Below the pieces are notes generated by a model. The model ran no database searches, had not been told where the DNA came from, and was given only the letters and a program-made list of their open reading frames with translations. A stretch of 64,000 nucleotides of DNA from Pictodentalium vernedei (lineage: Eukaryota; Mollusca; Scaphopoda; Dentaliida; Dentaliidae), in contig CM062295.1 in the NCBI GenBank assembly GCA_031216915.1, positions 177,086,927 to 177,150,926 of the forward strand, written 5' to 3'. Numbering within the stretch: the stretch's first letter is position 1; each line of letters begins with the position of its first letter. Positions 1 to 11,010 of this stretch are shown here, piece after piece. The position numbers and the translations under genes are program-made.

Positions 1-2
1 AT

Positions 3-218
3 GCTGCGGGTGGGGGTCGTTCCAGGCCCACCAAGCATGCTGCTGCGTCTGCCTCGTCGGCGACGTCGGCTACGCCTTCGGCTCCGTCTGCTCCTTCTGC
101 TCATAAGAAGCGCCGACGTGGCCAGGCTCGCTGGCAGCCTCAGACTGGAAAGTCTCAGGACTCTGTCACTTCTCGAGGTGGTTTCTCCTCTCGGGGGCCT
201 CGTCGAGGCCGCAAGTGA
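3..218 (+). pseudogene. DIRS element 1: C-terminal end of gag-like ORF
   Basis: Frame 3 is open from the window edge to a TGA at 216-218. It encodes an Ala/Ser/Pro-rich stretch, a KKRRRG basic patch and a Gly/Arg-rich end (RGGFSSRGPRRGRK). This tail and its position just before reverse transcriptase fit the end of the gag-like ORF1 of DIRS retroelements, which is expected to bind nucleic acid. The N-terminal part is outside the window. The next ORF overlaps it in another frame, as is usual in DIRS elements. Assignment rests on context and composition, not on a conserved domain. Confidence 0.6.
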
Positions 219-2195
219 AGGTTCTCACCTCGATTCGCCTCCAGTCGGGGGAAGGCTGTCGCTGTTTTACGACCGTTGGACAGAGATAACTTCGGACTCT
301 TGGGTCCTCGACGTCATTCAATCCGGTCTGCGACTGTCCTTCCATCGGCACCCCAGTTTATCTCGGGTGCCCCTTCCGACTCAGGTCCCTTCCGATTCTC
401 TGCGTCGGGACCTTCTGGTGCAGGAGATCGACAATCTCCTCACCAAAGGGGTGATCGAGGTGGTCAGGAACACCCTTTCACCGGGGTTTTACTCGAGACT
501 TTTCTTGGTGCCGAAGAAAAACGGCCAATATCGTCCTGTCATCGACCTGGACGAGTACATAATGGCTCCTCGTTTCAGTATGGAGACTTTCCGGTCGGTT
601 CGACGTTCAGTTCATCAGAGCGATTTTGCGGCCGGTATCGACCTGAAGGATGCCTACTTCCATGCACCCATTCATCTGGCGTCACGGAAATTCCTTCGGT
701 TCTCGTTTCGGGATCGAGTTTTTCAATTCAGAGCTCTCCGTTCGGTTTGAACCTGGCTCCTTGGGCCTTCACCCGACTGATGTCACAGGTGCTTGCTTTC
801 CACCGCACTCAGTCGGCAGTGACTTCGTCATCCTACCTAGACATCCTCCAACGGCACCACGATGCTGCTGTTCTGGAGTTCGATGTCCGGCAGTTTCTTT
901 GCCTGCTAGCGTCGCTGGGTTTCAGAGTCAATCGCGAGAAGTCGGATCTTCTTCCTTCTCGGCGATTCAGTCATTTGGGGATGGATTTCGACACTCTTCA
1001 CAGTGTAGTGTCGGTCTCCCAGGCTCGGGCGACGATTCTTTCCGCCTTGACTCGGGACCTGCTTCAATCTTCCTCGGTCTCGGCCAGGACTTTCCTTCGG
1101 ATGCTGGGCCTTTGCGGTTCGGTGACAGATCTCATTCCGTTCGGTCGCTTGTTTGTCCGACCTCTCCAACACTTCCTGTTGGATCATTGGCGTCCGAATG
1201 TAGATCCGCTGGACCTGGAACTCACTATTCCCCGGTCTCTGCTTTGTCACCTCCGCCCTTGGGCAGATATTCCCTGGCTTACACAGGGTGTTCCGTTGGA
1301 TCTTCCTTTCGCCGATCGCATCCTTACTGCGGATGCCAGCGATCGGGGCTGGGGTGCGACGTTGGATCCTCTCGGTCTGTCTACTCACGGAGAGTGGGAC
1401 AGCGAGCAAGTGGGCCTTCATATCAACCAGAAGGAGCTCCTTGCTCTTCTGTTGAGTTTTCGGCTTTGGATCTCTCATCTGTCGGACCATGTTGTCCTAC
1501 TTCTTTCGGACAATTCGACAGTAGTGGCCTACATACGGAATCAAGGAGGCACACATTCGATTCCCATGTATCGGCTGTCTCGGGATCTTCTTCTGTTGGC
1601 GCGGGATGTGAACGCTCGGGTGTCCATTCGACACATTCCCGGGCGTCTCAACGTCCTAGCAGACTCCCTGTCCCGACGCGACAGTGTCCTTCCAACCGAA
1701 TGGATGCTACATCGGTCGGTGTTTCAGGCGATTTGCGAGCAGTGGGGCCGTCCTCAGGTCGACCTTTTCGCTACTCGCTGGAATCATCAGGTAGAGACCT
1801 TTGTGTCCCCTTGTCCAGATCCTCTGCCATTTGCAGTAGACGCACTGTCTCTGGACTGGACAGGTTGGATCGGCTATTCCTTTCCTCCTGCACCGATTCT
1901 TCTTCAAGTATTAGCGAAGATTCGAGCTTGCAGTTGCAGGATCATTCTGATCACACCCCTGTCTCCACAGAGGGTGTGGATCAATCTGCTGCGGCCTCTA
2001 TTGGCCGATCGACCGATTCGTCTACCTCTACGTCGCGATCTTCTTTCACAGAGTCGTCCCAGGAAGTATCACAACAACCTGGCGAGCCTGTCCCTTCGCG
2101 CCTGTCTTTTATCAGGTCCAGTTTCCGACGTAGAGGCTTTTCGAGACGATCAGTGGAGTGCATTTCTGCATCGCGGCGACATTCCACTGGCATGA
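172..2195 (+). pseudogene. DIRS element 1: reverse transcriptase/RNase H (pol), frameshifted
   Basis: The first part is in frame 1, to about 745. RT motifs include FYSRLFLVPKKNG with RPVIDL and the motif-A stretch IDLKDAYFH. The protein then continues in frame 3 (FGLNLAPWAFTRLM) to a stop at 2193-2195, so one base has been lost or gained near 735-745. Motif C reads YLDI at 834-845 where DIRS RTs have YLDD, so the second catalytic Asp is missing. RNase H follows with TADAS, the QKELLAL Glu, LLSDNSTVVAY and HIPGRLNVLADSLSR. A QVDLFATRWNHQ block and a C-terminal extension overlap the recombinase ORF. In a live element this enzyme would copy the RNA to DNA. The frameshift and broken active site make this copy inactive. 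Family assignment is strong because the order RT, RNase H, recombinase is seen directly. Confidence 0.9.
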
Positions 2196-3155
2196 CTTAT
2201 GCCGCCAAGTGGAAGGTTTTCTGCCGCTGGTGTTCAGATCACAATGTGAATTACCGTGATCCGTCAATCGCTCAAATTGCGGATTTTCTGGTTTTTCTTT
2301 TTGACTCCAAGGGCCTCCAGCCTATTACGATTAAGGGCTATCGGTCTATGCTGTCTGATACTTTCTCTTATGTGGGAAAGCGATGTATCGGTCGTAATCT
2401 TTTTCTCTCCAAACTTATTCGGCACTTTTCTTTGAAGAGTCCTCGAGTTTTGCGTCTTACACCCAAGTGGAACTTGGCATGGGTGTTGCACTGTTTGGAG
2501 GGGGCGCCATTCGAGCCTTTATCTGAGACCGACATGCGTTTTCTCACCTATAAGACGGCTTTTCTTCTAGCGTTTGCTTCTGCTCGTCGAGTCAGTGAGC
2601 TTCATGCGCTATCTGTTGATTCTGTCTTCTTCCGAAATGAGGCTAACAGTGTCACCTTCACTACTGATTGCTCTTTTCTGGCTAAGAATCAGCTTCCTGA
2701 TTCGGTACCTCCTCCCATCTGCATTCGGCTCTCCCTGCTGTAGATGGCCGGAGGCCTCTTCTTTGTCCTGTTCGTGCGATCAAGACTTACATTACTCGCA
2801 CTCAGTTCATTAGGAGGGGTCGGAAGAGATTCTTTCTGTCTCTCATTCTAAGAGGCAGTCTGTCTCTTCCCATTCTATTTCCAGTTGGATCTGTCTTGCA
2901 ATCAAGCTGGCTTATTCTCGCTTGTCTGCGTCGGATCTTGTTTCGAACCGACTTAATGCTCATGAGGTTCGTGCCATTTCTACATCCTGGGCGTTCTCCA
3001 ATTCTGTTTCGCTCCGGGATGTTATGAATGCGGCTTACTGGAGGAATGCTTCTACCTTCTCCTCCTTTTATCTCCGCCACCTTCAGCAGCAATCTGAGGA
3101 CCTTTATTCTTTAGGCCCTCTCGTTGCTGCTCAGGCTGTTGTGCACCCTCGTTAA
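2187..3155 (+). pseudogene. DIRS element 1: tyrosine recombinase, frameshifted
   Basis: The recombinase overlaps the end of pol and runs through three frames: frame 2 to about 2741, frame 1 around 2743-2842 and frame 3 to the stop at 3153-3155. The N-terminal SAM-like part reads YAAKWKVFCRWCSDHN. The catalytic Arg lies in ASARRVSELHAL (about 2575-2610), the HxxR pair in AHEVRAIS (about 2949-2965), and the last Tyr probably in STFSSFYLRHL (about 3050-3085). In DIRS elements this protein inserts a circular DNA intermediate without a target-site duplication, replacing the integrase of LTR elements. Two frameshifts make this copy a pseudogene. A Crypton recombinase was considered, but the upstream RT/RNase H settles DIRS. 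Confidence 0.85.
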
Positions 3156-3320
3156 AATTGTTTTTGTCGAGGTTGCGCTTCGCTCAGCATTGTTCTTTTC
3201 AGGTGCCTTCTCTCTATCTTCATTACAGGTTTTCGTTTTTGTTCTCTGCCATCCTTGCTTTCGTTCTGCTCCTCTTGTTGGTATTGGGTATGTGATTCAC
3301 CTCCTCCTATTGTTTATTCA

Positions 3321-3410
3321 GCCAATTGTAAACAATTGTGAGTAGGTTGAAAAGAAATTAAAATTTTTTAGTAAATTTTGTTTCTTAACATACCTACCAC
3401 AATTGTTTAC
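3321..3410. repeat. DIRS element 1: internal complementary region
   Basis: The second half of this 90-bp block is the reverse complement of the element's right end (3,697-3,755). The first half (GTAAACAATTGTGAGTAGG) is a diverged inverted partner and should match the missing left end. Joined complements of both termini are the hallmark internal complementary region of DIRS elements, thought to template the circular intermediate. Its place just after the recombinase fits. Confidence 0.85.
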
Positions 3411-3689
3411 CGGAGGCCCACCCTCCTTGGGGATATCTTTGATATCGATGCCTCCCCGCTAAATCACAAACTTCTCGTTGGCGGAAATACGGAATTGACG
3501 TCACGGTTGTTGCGCATGCGCTCGGTAAACGCAAGAGGTGTGCAGAGAGAGTACCTGTAATTTCGAGCGCTGATCTCGCTCGACCCTTTTTTCGATCTTT
3601 TTCGTGCTTTTGCACTCTAGTACTTTTCCAACTCGTTTGGAAAAGATTCTAAAAGCTTGAGTTAGTTCCGAAGTAGGGCTTGCACTTAT

Positions 3690-3755
3690 GTTACAGCCTA
3701 TTGTAAACAATTGTGGTAGGTATGTTAAGAAACAAAATTTACTAAAAAATTTTAA
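3690..3755. repeat. DIRS element 1: right terminal inverted repeat
   Basis: The terminal stretch begins near GTAAACAATTGTGGTAGG and ends in AAAAAATTTTAA at about 3,755. It is inverted relative to 3,353-3,410. The next bases (TTTTTCAGCTGCC) already match the satellite, so the boundary is known to a few bases. Between the internal region and this repeat (3,411-3,690) is a terminal-repeat body sharing a CCTCCCCGCT block with DIRS element 2. Confidence 0.8.
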
Positions 3756-5390
3756 TTTTTCAGCTGCCATGTGGCGGTGCCACTGTTGCCACTTTCATGT
3801 TTTCTTAGACCGTTTCCGGCGAAAGGCTCCTAGAGTATGTAATTCGAAATGCTAAAATCATGATCAGATGTGGCAGTAGGGTCTGTAGATGCGCACGAAG
3901 GTTTCGGATTTTTGGGGTGCCAATTGGCCGTGCCACCGTTGCCACTTTCGTGTTTTCTTAGACCGTTTCCAGCGAAAGGCTCCAAGAGTATGTAATTCGA
4001 AACGATAAAACCATGCTCAAATGTTGCAGTAGGGTCTGAAGATGCACACGAAGGTTGCGGATTTTTCAGGTGCCACGTGGCTGTGCCACTGTTGCCACTT
4101 TCATGTTTTCTTAGACCGTTTCTGACGAAAGGCTCCTAGAGTATGTAATTCTAAATGCTAAAAGCATGCTCAGATGTTGCAGTAGGGTATGTAGATGCGC
4201 AGGAAGGTTTCGGATTTTTTGGGTGCCATGTGGCTGTACCACTGTTGCCACTTTCGTGTTTTCTTAGACCGTTTCCAGCGAAAGGCTCCTAGGGTATGTA
4301 ATTCGAAACGCTAAAACCATGCTCAAATGTTTCAGTAGGGTCTGTAGATGCGCACGAAGGTTTCGGATTTTTCATCTGCCAAGTGGCTGTGCCGTTGCCA
4401 CTTTCACGTTTTCTTAGACCGTTTCTGGCGAAAGGCTCCTAGGGTATGTAATTCGAAATGCTAAAAGCATGTTCAAATGTTGCAGCAGGGTCTGTAGATG
4501 CGCACGAAGGTTTCGGATTTTTGGGGTGCCACGTGGCTGTGCCACCGTTGCCACTTTCGTGTTTTCTTAGACCGTTTCCGATGAAAGGCTCCTAGAGTAT
4601 GTAATTCGAAATGCTAAAAGGTTTCGGATTTTTGAGGTGCCACGTGGCTGTGCCACCGTTGCCACGTTCGTGTTTTCTTAGACCGTTCCCGATGAAAGGC
4701 TCATAGAGTTTGTAATTCGAAATGCTAAAAGCCATCTCAGATGTTGCAGTAGGCGTCTGTAGATGCGCACGAAGGTTTCAGGTTTTTCGGGTGCCACGTG
4801 GCTGTGCTACTGTTGCCACTTTCGTGTTTTCTGTGAAAGGCTCCTAGGGTATGTAATTCGAAACGCTAAAATCATGCTCAAATCTTGCAGTAGGGTCTGT
4901 AGATGTGCACGAAGGTTTCGGATTTTTCAGCTACCACGTGGCTGTGCCACCGTTTTCTTAGACCCTTTCCGGTGAAAGGCTCCTACGGTATGTAATTCGA
5001 AACGCTAAAACCATGCTCAAATGTTGCAGTGGGGTCTGTAGATGCGTACAAAGGTTTCAGATTTTTCAGGTGCCATGTGGTGGTCCCACCGTTTTGCTTT
5101 TGTGTTTTCTAAGACCGTTTCCTGCGAAAAGCTCCCAGAGTATGTAATTTGAAATACTAAAACTATGCTCAAATCTTGCAGTAGGGTCTGTAGATGTGCA
5201 CGAACGTTTCGGATTTTTGGGGTGCCACGTGGCTGTGCCACCGTTGCCATTTTCATGTTTTCTTAGACCGTTTCCGGCGAAAGGCACCCAGGGTACATGT
5301 ATGTAATTCGAAACACTAAAACCATGCCCAAATGTTGCAGTGGAGTCTGTAGGTGTGCACGAAGCTGTGTCACCTGTGCCACTCAATATG
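3756..5390 (+). repeat. Satellite-like tandem array, ~150-bp unit, about 11 copies
   Basis: The unit carries GTTTCGGATTTTT, GCCACGTGGCTGTGCCACCG, TTTCTTAGACCGTTTCC, CGAAAGGCTCCTAG, TATGTAATTCGAAA and TAGGGTCTGTAGATG in fixed order. The GTTTCGGATTTTT motif recurs near 3902, 4045, 4206, 4360, 4510, 4620, 4775, 4914, 5053 and 5206. One unit near 4,620 is shortened to about 110 bp. Reading frames here are by-products of the repeat. The first unit is cut by the right end of DIRS element 1. Confidence 0.92.
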
Positions 5391-6410
5391 ATTTTAGTGT
5401 GTCATATAATACATTTCATCTTTGTATCAAGCATTCATACAAAATCAAGGATGCAAATGCGGGGATACACTATAGTGTGCTTTGCACACAAGTGACACCA
5501 TCTAGTTTATATTCTTATAATCGTTGATGAAGACGAAGTGATCGAAAACTCAAGTTGTCGATCGCTTATATTACATGTGGAATCACAGTCCCCACCTTTC
5601 CAACTGGAATGAAAACTCATTTATTTGCGTATGAAACTGAATTTGCCGCTGCGAATCCAATTAGCATCTGACAGAAAATGCCGGTACTGGCGTCCGAACC
5701 ATGAGGCCAGTAGGCCCATATAAAAGTGTTCCAATATCTGGCCTTCTTCTTTCTTCTTATTCTTCTTTTTCTTCTGTCATCAATTCTTTCACCGTTTCAC
5801 TTCCTTTTGGGGGAGGGGGTCTCAGGTCGCCCCCACCTTCCCTGGACCACTCCAGAGCCTCTGACTGAGGCGCATATATATGAGCGACAGCGTGTAAACT
5901 TCAAACTTCTTACAAGTTTCCAAACACAGGTTGTATTTGGACGGACTTAGTGTTATCCTGCTGTAATATACTGGAAAAGAATATTGTGGCCACAGTACAA
6001 AACAACAGTTGATGATGTATTGATAACATAAAATAAAATAGTAGCCTGCTAATCCACTCGCATAGGCACAGTGAAAGAAATCTGACGCTGAATAAATTAA
6101 TTTGTGAAAGACACACATTTAATTAATTTTTAAAATTCAACATAGACTGGGGAAGGAGGTGGGGTTGCAAATAAAAAAAATAGATACTACGCTGGAAAAA
6201 ACAGTTTTTTGACAGCCCCTACCTGCGTTCCAAATTGTTTTCCTCCTGAATTTACCTCCCCTCCCTAAATATATATAAAAATAACATTTACTTCTATAAA
6301 GCTTCTTTTCTGGCTCCCATGGTGGGTTGCAGATGAAAAAGATAAGCACGGGCCACGGCGGTATGCCTCACTCCCGCCTCCACTCCTCCCGCCATGTAAC
6401 TTTGGATTCG
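5391..6410. other. Non-coding stretch with no recognised feature
   Basis: This is AT-rich sequence without convincing ORFs. A GTTGATGAAG...CGAAAACTC string near 5,525-5,553 vaguely resembles a hammerhead-ribozyme core, but the first core base is changed and the intervening stem does not pair well. Confidence 0.5.
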
Positions 6411-8395
6411 TTTTTAGCTCATCTTGACAAAGTCAAGCTGAGCTAATCTAATCGCTCTCCGTCCGTCGTCCGTCGTCCGTCGTCCGACAACACCATGTTT
6501 TGGTAGTCTCCTCCAAAGCCACTGGGCCATTTCAAGTGAAAGTTTGTGTGAGTGATGGTCCCAAAGGGGCATTTCACTATTGTTCAACTCAACGTGCCAA
6601 GCCCCATAGGGAGGGAGTGGGGGAAAATGCTCCAAAATATTTTTAAAATCTTCTTCTCAAGAACCAGTGTGTACAATGACTTGATATTTGCTATGGAGCT
6701 TCCATATGAGGTGTAGAATCAAGTTTGTTCAAACGAAGTTCGTGAAGTAATATTTGGCTTTGTAATAGGAGGGGTAATATTTTTGGCCCCGCCCAAAATT
6801 TCTATTTTCTGAACCGATGGTTCGGTATGAACCAAATTTGGTTTCTGCTATTATTGGGTCATAAGTACATGACCCATGCAAAAAAAAAAAAATTACCGCA
6901 TCCCCATGGGAACCCTGGTAGCTAAAAATAGAAATATTTTCAAATGCCGATATTTCCCAAACCACACGGCACAGGGAGCTGTTATGTGGTATGAAGTATC
7001 CTTCGGACCAGTAGAATGGAATAGTGAAAAACACTGCCATCGGTTGTGTTCGGGTATTCTGTAATGGGCATCAAAAAAATGCTGAGTCAGCATATTTACA
7101 AAAATTTTAAAAAATCTTTTCTCCAAAACCAATCATCAGAATCTTTTGATATTTGGTATACAGCATTCATAGGGGGGTGGGGGGGGGGGGTGGGGGGGGT
7201 GGCAGATAAAAGTGTGTTGAACTAAAGCTCATTGGTTCACATTTGGGCTCTCTAACATAGGGTAATATGGGGAATATTCTTTAAAAATCTTCTTCAGAAC
7301 CACCAGTCAGAATCTTTTAATGGTTGGTATACATCATTGTTATGAGGGTCAGATTCAAGATTGTTCAAACCAAGTCCCTAGTTTAATATTTGGGCTTCCT
7401 ACGGAAGCCCAAATTTTATCTTTGTTCAATATGGAGGGTAATTTAAAAAAATCTTCTTCTTCAGAACCACCAGTCAAAATGCTTTGATATTTGGTATGCA
7501 ACATCTCTAAGGTGGTCAGATTCAAGTTTGTTCAAATCAGATCCCTAGGTACATATTTGGGCTCACTATGGTAGCCCAATTTTTTACTTAGTGCAATATG
7601 AGGAAATTTCTTTAAAAATCTTCTTCTTCAGATCCACCAGTCGGAATGCTTTCATATTTGGTATACAACATCTCTAGGGGGGGGGGGGGGGGGGGTCAGA
7701 TTCCAGGTTGTTCAATTCGAGTGCCTAGGTTAATATTTGGGCTCTATATGGGAACATGAAATTTAACTTAGTACAATATGAGGGAATTTCTTCAAAAATC
7801 TTTTTTTTCTTCAGATCCATTCGTCAGAATGCTTTCACGTTTGGTATACAACATCTCTGTGGGGGGGGGGGGGGGGGGGGTGTCAGATTCACGTTTGTTC
7901 AAATCGGATCCACAGGTTAATAGTTGGGCTCGCTATGGTAGCCCAAATTTGAACTTAGTGCAATTCGAAGAAATAATTTCTTTACAATTTCTCTTCTTCA
8001 GATCCAACAGTCAGAATGCTTTTATATTCGGTACACAACATCTCCAGGGAAATCAGATTCAACCGTATTCAAACCAAGAGCCTGGGTTAATATTTGGGCT
8101 CTCTGTGGGAGCCGGAATTGGCCATTTTGCTGAAGAATTAAAAATTTTGTATTTAGTACCCTCTAGAGGTGTGTAACTAAGATTAATCCACATAGGTTGT
8201 ATCAAGGGGCTTCATAGGGGAGCTCTACATTGTGCTTTATGATCAACTGAAGTAAAGGCATGATGCCCAGATTATTTTTGTCACTCCTGAGGGACTCCAT
8301 AGACATGGCTTGCTTAATGTAGACTCATTCTTGGACTCTGTTTAAATTGTGTTCTGTTCAAGATGAGCGCTTCAGGGCCCCGTGGGCCCTCTTGT
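6411..8395 (+). mobile_element. Helentron/'pearl'-like non-autonomous element with core tandem repeats
   Basis: The 5' part has a hairpin (AGCTCATCTTGAC, loop AAA, GTCAAGCTGAGCT) at 6,416-6,444, followed by a CCGTCGTCCGTCGTCC microsatellite at 6,460-6,487. The centre has at least six units of 165-190 bp carrying AATCTTCTTCTTCAGAACC, TTTGATATTTGGTAT and ATATTTGGGCTC (near 7110, 7287, 7452, 7618, 7798 and 7990), several with poly-G tracts. The 3' end is a GC hairpin (AGGGCCC CGT GGGCCCT) followed by CTTGTTTT at 8,374-8,398. Stem-loops at both ends, a microsatellite and ~160-bp core repeats match the HINE/pearl elements of bivalves. No Rep/helicase is present. Exact ends are inferred because such elements make no target duplication. 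Confidence 0.6.
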
Positions 8396-8399
8396 TTTT

Positions 8400-9095
8400 A
8401 TTCCTGATTTATCTTCCAGGATTGTGTTTATACAGTTTAAAATTTGGGACGTTCTCCACTTCTTAATTGAGACGTTAAAACTTTTCCTCTTAGGAATGTG
8501 GAAGATAGATAATATAGACAGACTGAAAACAGTACTTACAGTAAGATTTGCGAGCGTAAAGTGAACCTACCCTCGTGAAGTATGTTACAATTTTTTCTAA
8601 CAATGATTGGAATGATATTAAACGCTGACGACCCCAAACATATGTAAAACACAGACACAAAGTACTTTGGCGAAGTCCGAGTTTAATGTTATTGAACTGG
8701 TTCGGTGGGGGGTGGGGGGGGGGGGGGTGGCAGTTGGTCGAAACAATATGTCATGACACGACTTGAATAGCAAGGTTAATCTTTTAAAAGTTATGCGTAT
8801 GCTCCACCTAAATTTCCAAGGGTATGGGCTATAAATTCACTGACAGTGAAAATTTGGCACGTGCGTCAAAATGTCACATGGAAGGGTGGAGTGCATTTTT
8901 TTCGTGAATATTGTGAGCATCGTGTAGACAGTTTGAGATGTCTGATCGCCAGCCAGCTATCCAACCCCAGACTCTTGAATCTGTTTTCTTGTAAGACATA
9001 TTTGCCATAAACCAAAGATGGTTGGACCATTTCCCCAAACTTGATTTAAATGTGATTCGTTTGACTTATTATTTATCCTACCCAGTTCAATGGTA
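8400..9095. other. Non-coding stretch, no recognised feature
   Basis: No coding potential was recognised. A G-rich homopolymer tract lies at about 8,706-8,730. Confidence 0.5.
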
Positions 9096-9104
9096 GGACA
9101 GGGT

Positions 9105-9475
9105 TCGTGGTGGCTCAGCGGTAGACCGTTGGACTTCTATGCCAGAGGTCCCGAGTTCGATCTTCGTTCGGGACGACCCGCGTTGTGTCCTTGGGCAAGG
9201 CACTTTATCCCGGTTGCCTACATGGGGGCACGATGACTCCGTGTACTAAGGCGTACTTAACATCGATGGTGCACATGTCTTCAACCGCTGTAACCCTACT
9301 TGAGCGGAGCTTGAACAGAGTTAGAATGTTCAGTAGCTGACGGTTGCTCGTTGATGCTCGGTGTTTCTCTCCGGGTACTTCGGCTTCCTCGACCCATAAA
9401 ACTGTCGCTGACACGATTAGGCATTGTGCATAAGTATGTGACCTTAAACACCAATATATGAATAAATAAATGAAT
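9105..9475 (+). mobile_element. tRNA-headed SINE, full length
   Basis: The head has an A-box-like TGGCTCAGCGG and a B-box-like GAGTTCGATCT, typical internal Pol III promoters from a tRNA. The shared body follows: TTGTGTCCTTGGGCAAGGCA, a GTGTACTAAGGCGTAC block, ATCGATGGTGCACATGTCTT and a TCTCTCCGGGTACTTCGG region. It ends in TTAAACACCAATATATGAATA. This is the clearest forward copy of the body used by all SINEs in this window. Confidence 0.85.
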
Positions 9476-9663
9476 GGCAGGGCGGTGCCGGAGTGGATTT
9501 CAGGTGGTGGTTTTGGTGGAGGGGCGCATCAACCAAAGTCCACTCATAGTTTTGTGAGAGAAGTTTTGGCTCTTGGCCCGAGGGGAATTTTGGTTTTTTT
9601 TGTTATTGTTGGTAAATTTGGTTAAATGGAACTAAAGTGCTGGCATTCTGGCTGAAACATACT

Positions 9664-9913
9664 TTAACTGGTAGAGTGCTAAATTTTTTTTGGTCATCAA
9701 CATTTGTTCATGCGTCTTTGCCTTGTTACAATTTATGTGAGAGTGCCAAGAGGCACTCTCACATAAATTGTAACAAGGCAAACCCATATAGACTAAGTAA
9801 TTTCACTTCTAAGATAATATAAAGCATATCCACAGAATATGACACCTTTAGGCTCAGGTACCTGTTCTTCGTATTAAAGCCCTGATAGTGGCTTCTAGCA
9901 CTCTACCAGTTAA
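9664..9913. mobile_element. 250-bp palindromic MITE with TTAA-containing 18-bp TIRs
   Basis: The two ends, TTAACTGGTAGAGTGCTA and TAGCACTCTACCAGTTAA, are perfect reverse complements. TTAA at both tips could be a piggyBac-type target duplication. A central hairpin at 9,713-9,783 has arms of about 29 bp (TACAATTTATGTGAGAGTGC and complement). No transposase is encoded. Confidence 0.75.
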
Positions 9914-10052
9914 TGCTTGACTTTTTGATAAATAATCAGTGTTGGATGCAAAAACGGTAGGGTATAATATTTTCATAATATTTGCTTTATTTTTAACACT
10001 TCCTTCGAAAAGTGGTCAAGCATATGATATTATACTGTCAACAAAATGTATT

Positions 10053-10399
10053 CATTATTTATTGGGGTTTAATGTCACATATTTATGCATGATGGTTAAT
10101 CATGACCGTGACAGGTTTACGGGTAGAGGGAGTACCCGGAGAGAACCACCGAGCAACGGCGAGCAACTGTCAGCTCCCAAACATACTAACTCCACACAAG
10201 CAGGGTTAGCATTGGTTGAAGACAAGTGCACCATTGACGTGCTGTACGCCTTAGTACACAACGCCACCGTGCCCCCACGCGGGCAATGGAGACGAAGTGT
10301 TTTGCCCAAGGACACAACGCAGTTGCCGCAGGTGGGATTCGAACCGAGGACCTCTAGGCTTACAGCCTGCACTTCTACCCACTGAGCCACCGCGCTCCC
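10053..10399 (-). mobile_element. tRNA-headed SINE, full length, reverse orientation
   Basis: Read on the minus strand it begins with a GGGAGCGCGGTGGCTCAGTG head and a GGTTCGAATCCCACC B box. It continues with the shared GTGTCCTTGGGCAAAACACT body and ends at the TATTTATTGGGGTTTAATG side near 10,056. Reading frames called here are shadows of the SINE. Confidence 0.85.
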
Positions 10400-11010
10400 A
10401 GTCAACAAAAATGTTCTGAAAAATATATTAACATATAATACATCTGGTAACATAATGATTATATTTATGAACTGTCGCTAGGTTAGATATGAATAATTTT
10501 AAATAAATTCTTGTCGGAGCTACGTTTATATTTGATCTTTGATATGAATAATTTTACGTTTAATTTTAAATAATTGTCTCAACTCTCAAACTTTCCCTCT
10601 TAACTTATTATTTACTCAAAATAATAAAAATTCAGCTTAAAATATTAAAAATAAGATGAGAATAAATCATATTTCTAGAGGACGGTTTGAGTTTATTGAA
10701 GGCCGGTTTGGGTCAAAATGTGGCGGCCGGTTTGTGTCAAATTGCAGAGGACGGTTCGGCCAGCGGACGATTTGGGTGTTATTCCAATAAAATACAGGCT
10801 ACTTGTAATAGACAATTACGAATCATCACAGAAAACACTTCCAACAATTCAGTAATTGTCAATTCTCGAATATCGGTCTTGTAAATGTAAAGTGACATAC
10901 CGGCTGAGTCAATTACAACTTCTTCTTTTCTTTTTTTTTTTGGGGGGGGGGGGGGGGCGTGGGTGGTTGTCGTTGGCTTAGTTGGTATGGTGGCAAAGCA
11001 TTTATGGCCA
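10400..11010. other. Non-coding stretch with short G-rich direct repeats
   Basis: AT-rich. GGCCGGTTTG-type units recur around 10,680-10,770. A pyrimidine-rich tract followed by a ~19-bp G run lies at 10,921-10,958. Confidence 0.5.

Larger units (their letters stand above)
1..3755 (+). mobile_element. DIRS-like retrotransposon 1, 5'-truncated by the window
   Basis: This span unites gag end, RT/RNase H, tyrosine recombinase, a spacer (3,156-3,320), the internal complementary region and the right inverted repeat. The left terminus lies before base 1. DIRS elements carry a tyrosine recombinase instead of a DDE integrase and have inverted rather than direct terminal repeats, and both are visible. 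Three frameshifts and a missing catalytic Asp show it is no longer autonomous. Confidence 0.88.

Noticed and set aside
5525-5570. Possible hammerhead ribozyme or Penelope-like 3' end (GATGAAGACGAAGTGATCGAAAAC)
   Set aside because: The first core base is changed (TTGATGA), the middle stem does not pair and no cleavage-site stem is evident.
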